Below, piece by piece: positions 47,622 to 58,008 of a DNA stretch of 64,000 bases. The position numbers and the translations under genes are program-made. Position 1 is the stretch's first letter. Each line of letters begins with the position of its first letter. Under the pieces are notes generated by a model that was not told where the DNA came from, searched no databases, and was given only the letters and a program-made list of their open reading frames with translations. The DNA is from Isoetes taiwanensis (taxonomy: Eukaryota; Streptophyta; Lycopodiopsida; Isoetales; Isoetaceae), in the NCBI GenBank assembly GCA_021234155.1, contig JAJEKV010000006.1, positions 25,380,337 through 25,444,336 on the forward strand. Reading direction: 5' to 3'.

Positions 47622-48948
47622 CTTATTGGTAAAGGGGGCTTCGAGCATAGGATGAGGTTTCTTGGCGCCTGCGCCACCGTTAGCGGCTAGGGCGGTCGTG
47701 GGAGAGGGACCGCCCTTCTCTTCCACAATCCGGCACTGCCGCTGCTCCATTGGTTGAAGATTCTTCTGCATAAGGCTAGCAGGGCATGACAGAATTCTTA
47801 GTTTCGAGAAATCAGGGATTCAAGATCTGTTTTGGATGCACATTCTTTCTTCTTTCTGGCGGCACAATCTGGGTCTTGGTCTGTTGTAACAGGTAACCAC
47901 AAACGTGGTTCTTCTCTTTGATGCTTGCACAAACGTGATTCTTCTCTTTGATGCCTGCATTATGTCCATTTTCCTTTCTTGGTTATGGTCACGCTGGAAA
48001 AGTTTGTCTGAATAGGGACACTGGCCTATAAGGCGAAGAGGAGAAGATGTTTCTCAGTCAAGTCCAGGTTATGGAAAGATGCATCAGAATATGTAATTCT
48101 TGCAGTGAAAATAGTCTGATAGATATTTCTTGAAAAGAATTTTAGTTATGCCGTTTTCCCTTCACTCTTCCTTGCTAGCAAGAAGATCCAGGTTCTGTTA
48201 TAGAAGATAAGAAAGATTCAATTTGCTTTGGGAAATTGTGCAGTTAATCAGAATTATTGGCTTATATTGAAGAGAGAAGGATAACAGGATATATAGCAGT
48301 AGCCAGATTGAGCACAGAAGCACTCAGGTTGCTTTTTAAGCACTGCAAAGCTTGATAAGCCACACAAATTCTGAAGTTTGAGTGAAACTTTGGTGCTGAT
48401 GCTGAAGTACCTTGGTTTTCCATATGGAATTAGCATGACATGCCAGATACTGCCAAGTCTGAGTTTGTGCACTCAAATTTTGAAATTTGGGTGAAACTTT
48501 GGTACTGATGCCAAAGTACCTTGGCTTTCCATATGGAATTAGCATGCTATGCCAGATACTACCAAGTCTGTGCATGTGCTTCCTCAGGTACTAATATGCA
48601 TGTTTGTGTTATATTTGGCTCGCTTTTATAATCTCAGTCACACATCTTAGATTATTTCAAGCAATTCGGTTATTTGTGTTTTTCAGAACAAGAGGAGTTA
48701 TTTCGAGAGCCATTGGCTCTTCTTGATCATCTTGCAGCTTCTGGTTCAGATGTGGAGAGACATTTCTGTGCCTTAATGTAGATCTGCTATTAGAGCTTCT
48801 AATAAGCTTCTGCAGTTAAGGGAATGAAGATGTTGAGCCTACTCCTGTAGTAGTTCTCTTGCTGTAATGAGGCATTGTATTTCTATTCTATATAATATAA
48901 AAAAAAAAACACCTCCGTTCCTTCAAAAAAAAAAAAAAAAAAAAAAAA
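47622..48948 (+). mobile_element. 1.3-kb poly(A)-tailed retrosequence inserted in Harbinger transposase
   Basis: The insert ends in a run of 24 A (48925-48948) and is flanked by the 11-bp direct repeat TCTTCAATAGT (47611-47621 and 48949-48959). This is the signature of target-primed reverse transcription. The 3' end looks like a transcript end (tgtatttctattctatataat before a first A run at 48899). It contains a 109-bp tandem duplication and an intron-like GT...AG interval (about 48590-48688). No protein domain is recognised. It is either a retrocopied noncoding or poorly spliced transcript or a 5'-truncated LINE. Confidence 0.82.
48370..48590 (+). repeat. 109-bp tandem duplication
   Basis: 'gtgaaactttggt.ctgatgc' and 'ttccatatggaattagcatg' recur with an offset of 109 bp (48382 versus 48491). 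The copies differ at about 12 percent of positions, so the duplication predates or is older than the retroposition. Confidence 0.85.
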
Positions 48949-48959
48949 TCTTCAATAGT

Positions 48960-49740
48960 ATACGAAAACGAGTTTTTAGTATACCAAATGCACTCTCCGT
49001 GGACATGGCTAGACTGAATGAAATTCCAATGTTTTTGTATTGGGGTAAATTCTGGGCCTACATTCAAATATGGTGTCAACAGCCAATTCCTAGCATTGTA
49101 ACCTGCATCATCTAATATGCAGTAATTGCCCATTTGACCAGTGGTAAATTTGGTGTAAGCAGATGTTCTTTGAAATAGAGCCCAATCGTGCATACTTCCT
49201 GCCCAACCAACATCGTAATCCCATATCATACACCTGGAATCAACAATGATTTGTAGAAGAATGGAGTGAAAGCCTTTCCTATTGTAATAATCAGGAGCAT
49301 GCTCTATAGGAGCTGATATGGGAATGTGACTGCCATCCACTGCCGAATCACATTGGGAATTCCATGCTTGGCCTCAAACCCAGTTGCATATTTCTTACAC
49401 GTACTCGTGGATGGCCAAATAAGACCACAATGCAGTTCTTCCCTCTTTATTTTAACTGCCTGAGAAAATTCTATAACATATCTATAAGCTGTAGTGCCAT
49501 ATAATTCTGCTACCACAGGAAGTGTTGAACCACTTGCAAGACGAGTCAATGCAATAGCCACTATTTACTTCCAAAGTCAATCCTAGGTGTATGTTCTTCC
49601 TCACTAGCACTGGATGTAACACACTGCACAACCATTCAAAAGTTGCCCGTGACACCCTCATCTTAAGCACAATTTCATTAATTATAGACAATACTTGAAT
49701 TTATGGACCATTTTTTAGTACACTTGCATGAATGACTCTT
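48960..49740 (-). pseudogene. PIF/Harbinger (HARBI1-type) transposase, N-terminal and catalytic part
   Basis: The minus strand encodes the helical N-terminal region ('RVSRATFEWLCSVLHPVL', 'ALTRLASGSTL', 'TAYRYVIEFSQAVK', 'WPSTSTCKKYATGFEAKHGIPNVI'). After one frameshift near 49330 follows the DDE nuclease: 'DGSHIPI' (first Asp), 'DYYNRKGFHSILLQ', 'WAGSMHDWALF' (second Asp region), 'DDAGYNARNWLLTPY'. These are hallmark blocks of the PIF/Harbinger superfamily. The gene is inactivated by frameshifts and by a 1.3-kb insertion at 47622-48948. Terminal inverted repeats of the Harbinger element itself were not found. Confidence 0.92.
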
Positions 49741-49746
49741 TTTCAT

Positions 49747-52110
49747 ACACTAATTGACATCCCCTGCGAGTGCTGCATATGCCTCAGCAGCATGCACGGG
49801 TATCTTAATAGTATTAGATATCTTCTTCTTGTTTGATGGCTCCCAGGCGTAGTCGATAGTCTCTAGTTCTATGCGGTCACTTGCAGTCGTTGGCCTCCAT
49901 CTCTTCTTCCAGCAATTAGCATAATTAGCTGCGTAGACTTGATTCCTCACCGGGATTGGCTCCCACCAAGTCACCAGAATAGTCTCAAAGTTCTCCTTCT
50001 TATCATCCATTTGTGGCTCCTCAGTAGCTAGGCCCACCTAAGTTGGGCAAAGCACATCATCAGGTCGTGCCATAACAAACATACCTTTCTTCAAATCTTT
50101 GTATAGATTGAATTCCAGTATAGGTTTGTCCTTCCACGGACCGACATAAGGAGGCGTGATAGTAGCAATGGGCTCCACCACTACAGCTACATCAGGTGGA
50201 GCTCACGCTTGCCTAGTACGTGGCCAGAAGTCATAATAAGTGCCTTCGTCACTGCTGATGTTCCCCAGTTCTTGCAAGAGTTTCATCCAATATTCAATCG
50301 TGGATGTGAACTGTGCCGAGTACTTGGCTGTTTCTGGAGCACCCTTGTTACTGGTTGAACAAGCAACCCAATGCAATATATGCTTGTGGATACTGTTTTG
50401 CAGCAGGCCAAAGTCCTTCACCGATTTCTTGGGAGGAAGTAGCTTAGGATATCCAACTGGCATCATGGGCTTCCCGTCGTCTTTTTCTTTCCACATCTTT
50501 ATTCCACCAGCAGGCAACCAATCCACGTAAGTGGGTCGAGTTTTGTAATATATGACTGGCCAATCACCATTCATAGCTTAATCGAAAGTTAGAGGGGTGG
50601 TGTGACTTTTGTCAATCTATCATCCCCATCTGGTATGTAGCCTTCTATAAAACCCTTCCAATCCGTAACTTTGTCAACAACATAGGGCACATGTGTATTC
50701 AAGTTGCATTTGTGGAATTCATACAGTAGTTTTGGCATTGTGAGCACCTCAGCCTTCTTTAAAGATGTGGAGAAGTTACCAAATAAGGCATCGATATCAT
50801 CATGTGTATGACCGGGCATCATGAACCCTAGCTCAATCTCTTCAAACACACCAAGATATACTAGGTAAGAAAGATAGGAGAAGACATAACTATTCTTGTT
50901 CTGTCTAGATGCGTTGTCCAGCTGCAAATAAAGTATCTTGGGCAGAGGCTTCAATGATGGTCCCTCTGCCTGTGGCAAATTAGCAGGTATGCTGCTATTG
51001 GATAGTGACAACTTTGACTCCAAGGCCGTGGTGTCTCGCAAGGAGGACACCCATTTTGGAGCAGATGTTTCGGGCACTGACAAGTGGCCTCCTACATACT
51101 CGTGCCCCATCTCTAATCTCTTCAAGATGCTATTCAAAGAACCTACATGGAAGTTAGAGTCATCTGGCCATAAGTCCAGGGCAAAGTTTCCATAGCTTCC
51201 ATTTCCATGACCATGAGTCAGTGCACCAGTCAATGACGTTTTGAGCTTGTCAAGTCTCCAGAGAGACTTCACAGATTGTTGCAATTTCGGAATCATTGTT
51301 TTTGCTTGGTCCATTTTGTCGTGAATAATACAAAGATATTGGTCGGGATACCTGTGGGAGTATAATCTCCACGACCAGTACTGTGTGCGACATGCTTGCT
51401 CTAGTCTATGCGCTCTTCTTTCATCATGCAGCATCCTCCTCTCTTCTTCATCCTTGGTCTTCAGTAACTTTGTACGGATCACCTCGCACGTATCGCATTT
51501 GGAGAATGCAATTTTCTTTGCGATATCTTGATATCCCTAAGCTCCTCCTCCACGTTCTATGAAAACACATGCGGTGATACCTTCTTGCCGGTCCAATGCC
51601 ACAACCTTTTGCATTAACCTCTTCTAGAATCTTTGGACTTCGTAAACATTGCGGGCAACTTCGGCGACGTTCTCTCTTATCCCTCCTCGTTTCTCCCTCG
51701 CGGTGGGGCAAAGATTCACACCGATTTTCCTCACAAACATGGAAAACACGGCCCACACATGCCAATGTCGAGGAACGAGGCTTCAAGGTGCCCCGGATTA
51801 CCATGTTCGGCCTTGCGTGCACCCTCAAGGAATTGGGCCTTCCATTTTAGATATGTCGACTTTGAGATCCCGAGACCAAGGTACCACGTCCTCTCACAAA
51901 CGAGATTCCCTTGCAGCACTAGTCGTCCCACTCTTTGACCTTTCATGTTGTTACCGAACATGTCATAAACAAAAGTAACCCTATCACTATATTTCATGGC
52001 AAGGAATTCCTTTCACATGTTAACAACTTGATTCGTAGAGAACTTGACGCAACACCTATTCTTGCGAAGACAAGGTCCTCCCCAGAATCGAGGATAGCAT
52101 TCTGAGTGGT
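49747..52110 (-). pseudogene. DUF7869-type transposase-like gene, mostly readable
   Basis: The minus strand starts with a Cys-rich N-terminus ('NRCCVKFSTNQVVN') and 'LGISKSTYLKWKAQFLEGAR' with 'HGN' (52.0-51.75 kb). A frameshifted middle follows, then an intact 297-codon frame (51482-50589) with 'CIIHDKMDQAKTMIPKL' (residues 51-67), 'LYLQLDNASRQNKN' (184-197) and 'PGHTHDDIDALFG' (223-235). These three Asp-bearing blocks look like an RNase H-fold catalytic triad. Downstream frames at 50574-50203 and 50037-49750 carry the C-terminus, the last resembling a BAH-like region ('ILVTWWEPIP', 'CWKKRW'). The family is abundant in large plant genomes. Its transposase role is my inference. A few frameshifts and stops are present. 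Confidence 0.72.
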
Positions 52111-52149
52111 GAGACAAACAAGCTTTGGTGGCCTTACAACCTTCCCCGT

Positions 52150-52990
52150 GTCGGGGAATGAAAAGTGTAATGTCGTTTCTCATAATTTGGGTGCTTCTAA
52201 TGCTTTGAGCTGCCCTGGCTGGACACTATATCTGCTTCCTGTTGCGGTGCTGCGGTCAATATCCCCGAGGCCTTCATTCCATCAACACGGACGAGGTCAT
52301 TGTTCCATCTCACACGAGCATCCCCGGTTTGAAAAATGCAAGCAACCCCGCAACGGATGTTCACTTCAAAAGGGGGGGGAGGGGGACCTTCGCCATGAGA
52401 TACTCCCACAAACTTAAAACCCGTAAACCGGTCACAAACTGCATCATCGGAGCCAATGAATGATATGAATCCCTTTCCGGCGATAATGGAGTCGCAAGAG
52501 TGCCATATCTCACAATCCTTTTCAAGAAGGGTATATCTTGTCGTGTTGTGCCTCCTTTCCCACCTCCTCGTCATTTGTCTTTTCTTTGCCGGGACGTCAT
52601 TAGCGTATCGACTCCACGAGCATCTTCACTTCTCCAGAACGAATGAGCCCCCGGCTTCGCTATTGTGTTTGCATCGTGAGTCGCCAAGGAAGGGTATGGT
52701 GGCCTTCGATCACTTCCTCCACACCAACGCTCACTACTCCATTCGGTATTTCCTTGAAGTGGTATTGTGTCATTTGCCCCACAACTCCTTTTGCTACTAG
52801 ATGTTCATTAAGGAAGAGATACATAGCCTGCACAAGGATTTCAGTAGTGTTAAAACCGAATAAGGAAGACGAGAAAGCAATGCAAAGGACATGAGGGGAT
52901 GGCCATTCAATGGTTACACGGACAATGAAATTGGGCGGGTGCCCATTTTTACATATGAGGCCCTTAGATTCCCCTCGTTGCAAATTGGGC
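52150..52990 (-). other. Unrecognised ORF remnants upstream of the DUF7869-type gene
   Basis: Minus-strand frames at 52983-52660 and 52574-52197 are open for 107 and 125 codons and lie head-to-tail before the DUF7869-type gene. They match no family I know. They may be a second protein of the same element or coincidental frames. Confidence 0.3.
52928..52949 (+). repeat. Palindrome family copy 1
   Basis: Form AAATTGGGCG-gg-TGCCCATTTT: one transition and a terminal change from the consensus AAATTGGGCG/SS/CGCCCAATTT. Confidence 0.8.
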
Positions 52991-53003
52991 GGACGCCCAA
53001 TTT
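52982..53003 (+). repeat. Palindrome family copy 2
   Basis: Perfect outer arms AAATTGGGCG / CGCCCAATTT with centre 'ga', 54 bp after copy 1. Confidence 0.9.
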
Positions 53004-53672
53004 GAACCGAATGAGGCGCTTGTATAGGGTAAAAGCATGGATGTGGGGGACACTTTTTGTGTCAGCGACACATGGTGCTTAGTGGGTGCTTTCTGGGGCT
53101 ATTTTCTTTGTATTTTTGAAAAATATTTTTCTTTTATTTTTTTGATATTTTTCCCTAAAACGCATTCATATTACACCTTGGAATACAAAATTTCAGCTTC
53201 ATTGGAGTTATAGAAAAAAAAGATAAAAATAAGTAAAGTTTTCAACATTAGATGCTTAGGGGGTGCTTGGCTGGCGCAAAAATGCCCCCCAACTCCATGC
53301 TTTGACCCTATAACGTTAGTATTGATGCAGTCAGTGTCACACTGGGTACAACAAAAAGTTCTCGTTCTGAACATGCCATGATCGCGACAAATTACCACCA
53401 ATTTGGCCGTGGTTGAAGAACTTTAAAGGGTAGAGACTTCGGGGTCATGTTCTATCAATTTAATTTAGCCAGCCGGAACTCCAAACAGAAATATAGGCAT
53501 TCATGCAGAAAGCACATTCGAGTGACAGAGACTAGTAGAACGAGTTGGGGACCCGCCCAATTTGCCCACGTTGGGAGGTTGTTTCAACGTCTGTAAAGGG
53601 TGTTGGCTCAACTTGAGAGACAGTTTGTCCACCCGGCCAATTTCACCTTTCTGGGCTTGTCTTCATGGAAAC

Positions 53673-53694
53673 AAACTGGGCGGCCGCCCAATTT
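53673..53694 (+). repeat. Palindrome family copy 3
   Basis: AAACTGGGCGGCCGCCCAAT then TT. The centre GGCC is perfectly symmetric, with one arm mismatch (C for T). Confidence 0.9.
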
Positions 53695-54077
53695 GTCCCT
53701 CTGTGTAGATGAACCTGAACGAGGCAGACACTAAAAGAACATCTTGGGTGCCCCCCAAATTTTTGAAAGGGGGGAGGGTGGACTGCACACCTCAGTGGAA
53801 TTATCATTGAGCTACTAGGACAAAAACAATCGAGCACTGGAAGGGCCTGACTGCAAACAAGGGTGGACTTATTATGGAGGTTCTTGGGGACAAACAAACA
53901 AGCATGGAGAAAATACCATGCACACATTCCCTGCACACCAATTTCAGGAAAAGGAAGGACTGCATCGAAACTTAGAGTATATGTAAATGTGACAGTAGCT
54001 GTCAAAGTCCAAACTTCATAACTGTGACCGAATTACCACCCCAGTTCTTCTTGGTTACCAGGCAAAATTTTGTAAAG

Positions 54078-54160
54078 GCGTGAATGAAGAGGAGTGAATC
54101 AACTGAATGAAGAGGTGTGAATGAACAGGTGTGAATGAAAAGGCGTGAATGAAGAGGACA
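54078..54160 (+). repeat. Minisatellite, about 20-bp unit
   Basis: Four or five variants of 'gtgtgaatgaagaggc' stand in tandem. No coding frame is evident. Confidence 0.75.
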
Positions 54161-54735
54161 CACACATCCTTTCAAATTAGTTTCATGGCAATTACACATC
54201 GAGCTATGGCGAGTACAAACTGTGGAGGAGCACAAACCTTTGGAGATTTAGTCGCCATGAGTATGAAGCGCTGAAGATGTTTGCATCTTGAAGAAAAGAG
54301 AGTAGCCAAACAGAGTAGTGCCAGAAAATCAAAAGGTTTGATGCGCATTTACATTTAAACCCAAATTCCTCCCAAAATTTGAATGTAATTTCCCCCCTAT
54401 TTTCGAAGTTAAATGTCCCCCCTAATTTCGAAGTAATATGTCCCGCCCCCAATTTTTAAACATATATTCCTGCCTAAAATGCGTGCGACACGTGCATGAT
54501 TAAAATTAAAATTGGGCGGGCTTTAAATGACAGATTTGAAATTCAAAATCTCCGTGCATTTAATAACGAGGTCCACAATTAATTCCTCACACTCGAACCC
54601 TTCAACGGTCCATTTTTATTTGAAAAGGTCCATTTCTTACATGCACGACACTTGTCATGCGTGCATGAACGGTCCATACCCCTTTAGAAGCCCTTCATTC
54701 TCCTCGACTGCAGTTTTAGAAAATTCTGTGCTGCC

Positions 54736-55040
54736 TTGGCGCTTTCTGCTCCGCTTAACACTGTCGCCTTCATATTTTTTATCCACCAAACTCATTCTCG
54801 TTCCTATCCTATCAGCGCCCTATACTCCCGAATCAGCTGTCGGCTTCGGATCGAGCACTTGGCGCCTGGTATTTCTCAGCCGCTTGTCGCCTTCCTCTTG
54901 GCGCCTTCCTCTGTTGATTGTCCTATCGCCTTGGAACCCCTGTACACCAAGGAATCTTACCAGTTGATGGCATCTCGCCGGAGATCAAGGATGGCACCAC
55001 ATTCCTGAAAGGAAGCAATGATTATACTTGAAGACGTACC
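54736..55040 (+). other. Possible upstream exon of the methyltransferase-like gene
   Basis: A 90-codon frame (54736-55008) and, in another frame, 'VDGISPEIKDGTTFLKGSNDY' just before 55020 look more protein-like than the surroundings. An earlier start or an extra exon for the gene at 55041 is therefore possible. I could not settle a splice path. Confidence 0.3.
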
Positions 55041-56740
55041 ATGAAAGTCAGAGCCCTAGAGCTGAAGAAGATTGGAACAATGGAGCGGGCGCTTGTCAGA
55101 TACCTGACGGAAGTGAAAAAATTACCATTTCAAGACATGGCTGCCTTGAGGCTAGCTCATCCCATATTCACGGAGAATTTAATGCTTATGTTCGCCAGCA
55201 GTATCAGTGGATGGGCAGAAGGACGCAAAGAGATGGAGAAGGAAAGCTTTCCGGAGTCCCTCTACGGCAAAGTAGATGAATATCTTCTTGGACCAGTTGA
55301 GGAGGGGGGAAAACCGTTCAAGTGTTTCCACGTGAGTCCATTAGCTTTGTGCTATGACGTGGTGAACACTTCTGCCCGCTTCGTTGGTTGCGACTTCAGA
55401 TATACAAAGAAATGGGCAATGGAAGACTATCAAAAATTCCTTGACCAGCTTAGCACGATGACGGACCAGCAGCTTTACTGGATAGCTATATTTATTACGC
55501 CGGACCGCCTCAATGAGTGCCTATCCGCCATGAAGACAATAGACAGTGGCAGCCGTGTTTGGGTTGGTTCCTACCAGGACCCTCCGGCCAGAAGTGCTTC
55601 TACCTCTAGAGTCCGAGAGTTGCAATGTCTTGTCCTGCTAATGTATGTTGCCAGAGACGCAGCGGCTCCGCCATCTGTACAAGAATTAAATATTTCCTTT
55701 GCCAATTCCGACCATCCCAAGCAATATGCTAAATTTTCCAAGCATTTGCGAGAAAAACAGGACATCGAAAAGAATTTGCCTAATCATGAGTGTGCCGCAG
55801 GTATGCATTTGAAATTGGGCGCCCGCCGAATTTCGTTGTTGACTATGAATGTTTCTAACATTTGTTTTCCCTGCAGCTTATTGGCTATATCGTCCTTGGT
55901 GCGACAAGGGTGCAGCAGGTGGGGGAGGAGTACTCGTCCAGAATCAGTTGGAAAGTAGGACGTGCACCTATCTAATACAGAAGTTGATGTTGGAAGGTTG
56001 CACTGTTCTCGACTTCTTTTTCCGGTGGTGCTTTTAGCCGAGCTGCAGTGTGCGAGGGCTATAAAACATGGTCTTTTGAGACAGACGAGAAGCTGGAAAT
56101 TAAGCTTGTACAGATATTCGAGCAACTTGATGTCATGTTAGACGAGAAAAAATCAAGAGCTCGGGCACTTCAAAAGATCAAAGAGAGAAAGAAGAAGGCC
56201 TCTACTTCCAAAAATGTTCCTCAGCCTCAGCTTCCTGTTCCTGAGACACCTTGTCCGTTCTCCTCTACAACCATAAACGAAGTGCAATCCCTTCTAAGAC
56301 AGGACAAGAGCTCGATTAAGCAAGAGCTCAAAAAGGCAGCGGCCCTTGGCTCTCAGGATTTGCAACTTTTTAGGAGAAGAAAAGATACCATTAACGCACT
56401 GGCAGGGACCGCGCTGGTGAATACTCAGGATATGATTGAGGAGACCTCAAAGTTCGAAAAACAGGTTGCTAGGGATCCTGAGTCTGTCGTCATGGAAACT
56501 CAGGAAGGGAACAATCAGGATGGAGAGGAAGTGGTCTCCAACATATTGGACAATCAAGATGGAGAGGAAGAGGTCCCGAACACAGAAGACAATCAGGTTG
56601 CAGATGAGGAGAATGAGGAACTGGGGTCTGAAGATTTTATGCAGAGAATGGAAAAGATCAAGGAGGCAGCACAACAACCTCCGCCCCAGTATGAAGAACC
56701 CAACGAGGAGCATTCAGAAGAGGTGCCTCCAGACGCATGA
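55041..56740 (+). CDS. Methyltransferase-like protein, two exons (one +1 frameshift)
   Basis: Exon 1 (55041-55800, 253 codons) is fully open. A 76-bp GT-AG intron (55801-55876) joins in phase to exon 2. The joined frame contains 'LIQKLMLEGCTVLDFF', then S-G-G after removal of one base from a T5 run near 56015, then 'AFSRAAVCEGYKTWSFETDEKL'. This matches motif I and the following strand of SAM-dependent DNA amino-methyltransferases with permuted order (hhDxFxG, acidic residue at the next strand end). Exon 1 has 'FHVSPLALCYDVV' and 'QLYWIAIFITPDRLNECL', which fit the position of the DPPY half, but no DPPY/DPPW is present. The protein, about 540 residues, ends in a Lys-rich coiled segment and an acidic tail with repeated 'NQDGEE'. 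The intron carries one palindrome copy. The function (DNA modification, or a catalytically dead derivative) is inferred. Confidence 0.55.
55812..55833 (-). repeat. Palindrome family copy 4, inside an intron
   Basis: AAATTGGGCG-cc-CGCCGAATTT: inverted orientation of the centre, with one mismatch. It sits 11 bp after the 5' splice site of the methyltransferase-like gene. Confidence 0.88.
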
Positions 56741-56862
56741 GGGACTTTTGATTTCAACATATGGGAATTATTTTTTGAACATTTGTAATTATTTCTTTTT
56801 GAGAAATGATATTTTTTCCTTCAGTTCCTTGTCTTAAAGTTCTCTAGTTTACTTTGCTACCC

Positions 56863-56884
56863 AAATTGGGCGGACGCCCAATTT
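56863..56884 (+). repeat. Palindrome family copy 5
   Basis: Perfect arms AAATTGGGCG / CGCCCAATTT with centre 'ga'. It lies 120 bp after the stop codon of the methyltransferase-like gene. A half copy (cgcccaatct) lies near 56924. Confidence 0.92.
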
Positions 56885-56974
56885 GGTTACCGTAGAAACT
56901 AAAACCTTTAATTAAATTTATTTGACGCCCAATCTAGTTGCTGTTAACTTGAGACCTTAGCTATCCTCGGCCGG

Positions 56975-56996
56975 AAATTGGGCGGGCGCCCAATTT
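56975..56996 (+). repeat. Palindrome family copy 6
   Basis: Perfect arms with centre 'gg', 112 bp after copy 5, in the gap between the methyltransferase-like gene and the first small paralogue. Confidence 0.92.
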
Positions 56997-57069
56997 GCTA
57001 GCGTGAGGTGAAGTGGAAGTGCAGAAAAAGGGGAGGTCGAGGAGCACAACGTTACAAACTACTCAGGTT

Positions 57070-57172
57070 CGATGCATCCTTATATCATTATATCGTTATA
57101 TCCTTATATCATTACATCCTTATATCATTATATGATTATATCATTATATCATTACATCCTTATATCACAGAT
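57070..57172 (+). repeat. AT-rich decanucleotide array (ccttatatcatt)
   Basis: About nine units of 'ttatatcatta' or 'ttatatcctta' lie directly downstream of the convergent 3' end of the minus-strand small gene at 57173. Confidence 0.85.
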
Positions 57173-57415
57173 TCACTCATCATCAACACCTGCTGCGGTG
57201 ATGGCATTCAGCTCATAGATCTCCTGATCATGTAGCCAGATAAGGTGGATCACAACACGTGTTTGCCCGAGGCAACGAATCTCAGGACCATCCGCTTTGG
57301 ATTGCAGATAGGGATCAAGTTTGACACCGTTCATCATGTATTCACAAAGATCCCGGTAGATCATGGAGCACTTGATGGTTCGCATGTGCTCTGGACGAGG
57401 AGGCAAGGATGCCAT
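57173..57415 (-). CDS. Small paralogous protein 1 (80 aa), unknown function
   Basis: An intact 80-codon frame starts at 57415. About 45 bp upstream is 'ctataaaagg', a good TATA box. The protein has 'LPPRPEHMRTIKCSM', 'LDPYL' and 'TRVVIHLIW', then 'YELNAIT' and an acidic end. The same ordered blocks occur in the proteins at 57730-58008 and 58182-58448, so it belongs to a local family of three. It has no signal peptide or membrane segment. The pattern is a compact alpha/beta fold with a conserved IHLIW strand and two Cys. I know no family for it. An upstream motif AAAATTATTGATG (57463-57475) is shared with its paralogues. Confidence 0.65.
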   Translation of the reverse strand: MASLPPRPEHMRTIKCSMIYRDLCEYMMNGVKLDPYLQSKADGPEIRCLGQTRVVIHLIWLHDQEIYELNAITAAGVDDE

Positions 57416-57555
57416 GGGAGATGAATGACCTCTACCGAATGGAGCTCCTTTTATAGTGAGGTAAAATTATTGATGTGAATTATTGGTGTAGATTGTAGCG
57501 TGTACAAGTATCATGTACGTGTATGTCATGTACACGCCATCATGCATTCCAACGC

Positions 57556-57577
57556 AAATTGGGCGGGCGCCCAATTT
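57556..57577 (+). repeat. Palindrome family copy 7
   Basis: Perfect arms with centre 'gg', located between small paralogues 1 and 2. Confidence 0.92.
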
Positions 57578-57729
57578 CAGCGCCAGGAATGGATATTAAT
57601 ATTGTTTCACAGGAGTCATATACAAGACAAGTCTAATAGTTTATCTCAGAGAACTGTGTATTACATAAAGAAGTGTGATTGCATTGGATACTAACACAAT
57701 CTGATTACAACAAGATGACAAGTATTGAT

Positions 57730-58008
57730 TTAGGGGGACTCTTCTGAGTCATCGTCACCAGCCACCCCAGTGATCTTTTCTATCATGAACATTTGATGCT
57801 CTCTATTCCATATCAGATGGATGATGACATCGAAGGGATCAGCATAATGGTGAGGATTGAGTGTGACAGTGGTCATCCAGTCTTCCATGGGTATATCTCG
57901 CTCGCGGCACTGCTTGAAGTTTTCGTGATTCATCTTGCAGGTAATAGAATCACGTTCAGGACCAGAATGAGACCACATGGCTAGACGGAAGGCAAATTTG
58001 ATGGACAA
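57730..58008 (-). CDS. Small paralogous protein 2 (92 aa), unknown function
   Basis: An intact frame runs from 58008 to 57730. A shorter start at the internal Met (MWSHSG..., 82 codons) would align better with paralogue 1. It contains 'GPERDSITCKM', 'FKQC', 'EDWM', 'FDVIIHLIW' and 'FMIEKIT', followed by an acidic tail (GDDDSEESP). The Cys, the IHLIW strand and the closing I-x-x-I-T motif are at the same spacing as in the other two copies. It is divergently arranged with paralogue 3, and about 170 bp between them would serve as a bidirectional promoter. Function unknown. Confidence 0.65.
   Translation of the reverse strand: MSIKFAFRLAMWSHSGPERDSITCKMNHENFKQCRERDIPMEDWMTTVTLNPHHYADPFDVIIHLIWNREHQMFMIEKITGVAGDDDSEESP

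Larger units (their letters stand above)
53010..54520. other. Noncoding segment with half-palindromes and minisatellites
   Basis: No gene recognised. It contains two direct copies of 'tgcttag.gggtgctt' (near 53079 and 53251), half-copies of the palindrome (near 53553, 53633 and 54509), a full copy at 53673, a 20-bp minisatellite at 54078-54158 (gtgtgaatgaagagg), and a short repeat of 'cccccctaatttcgaagt' at 54395-54440. It lies upstream of the methyltransferase-like gene and may hold its promoter. Confidence 0.6.

Noticed and set aside
52197-52574. Minus-strand 125-codon ORF considered as a second transposon gene
   Set aside because: No motif and a run of Pro from a G-tract. Kept only as an unassigned remnant.
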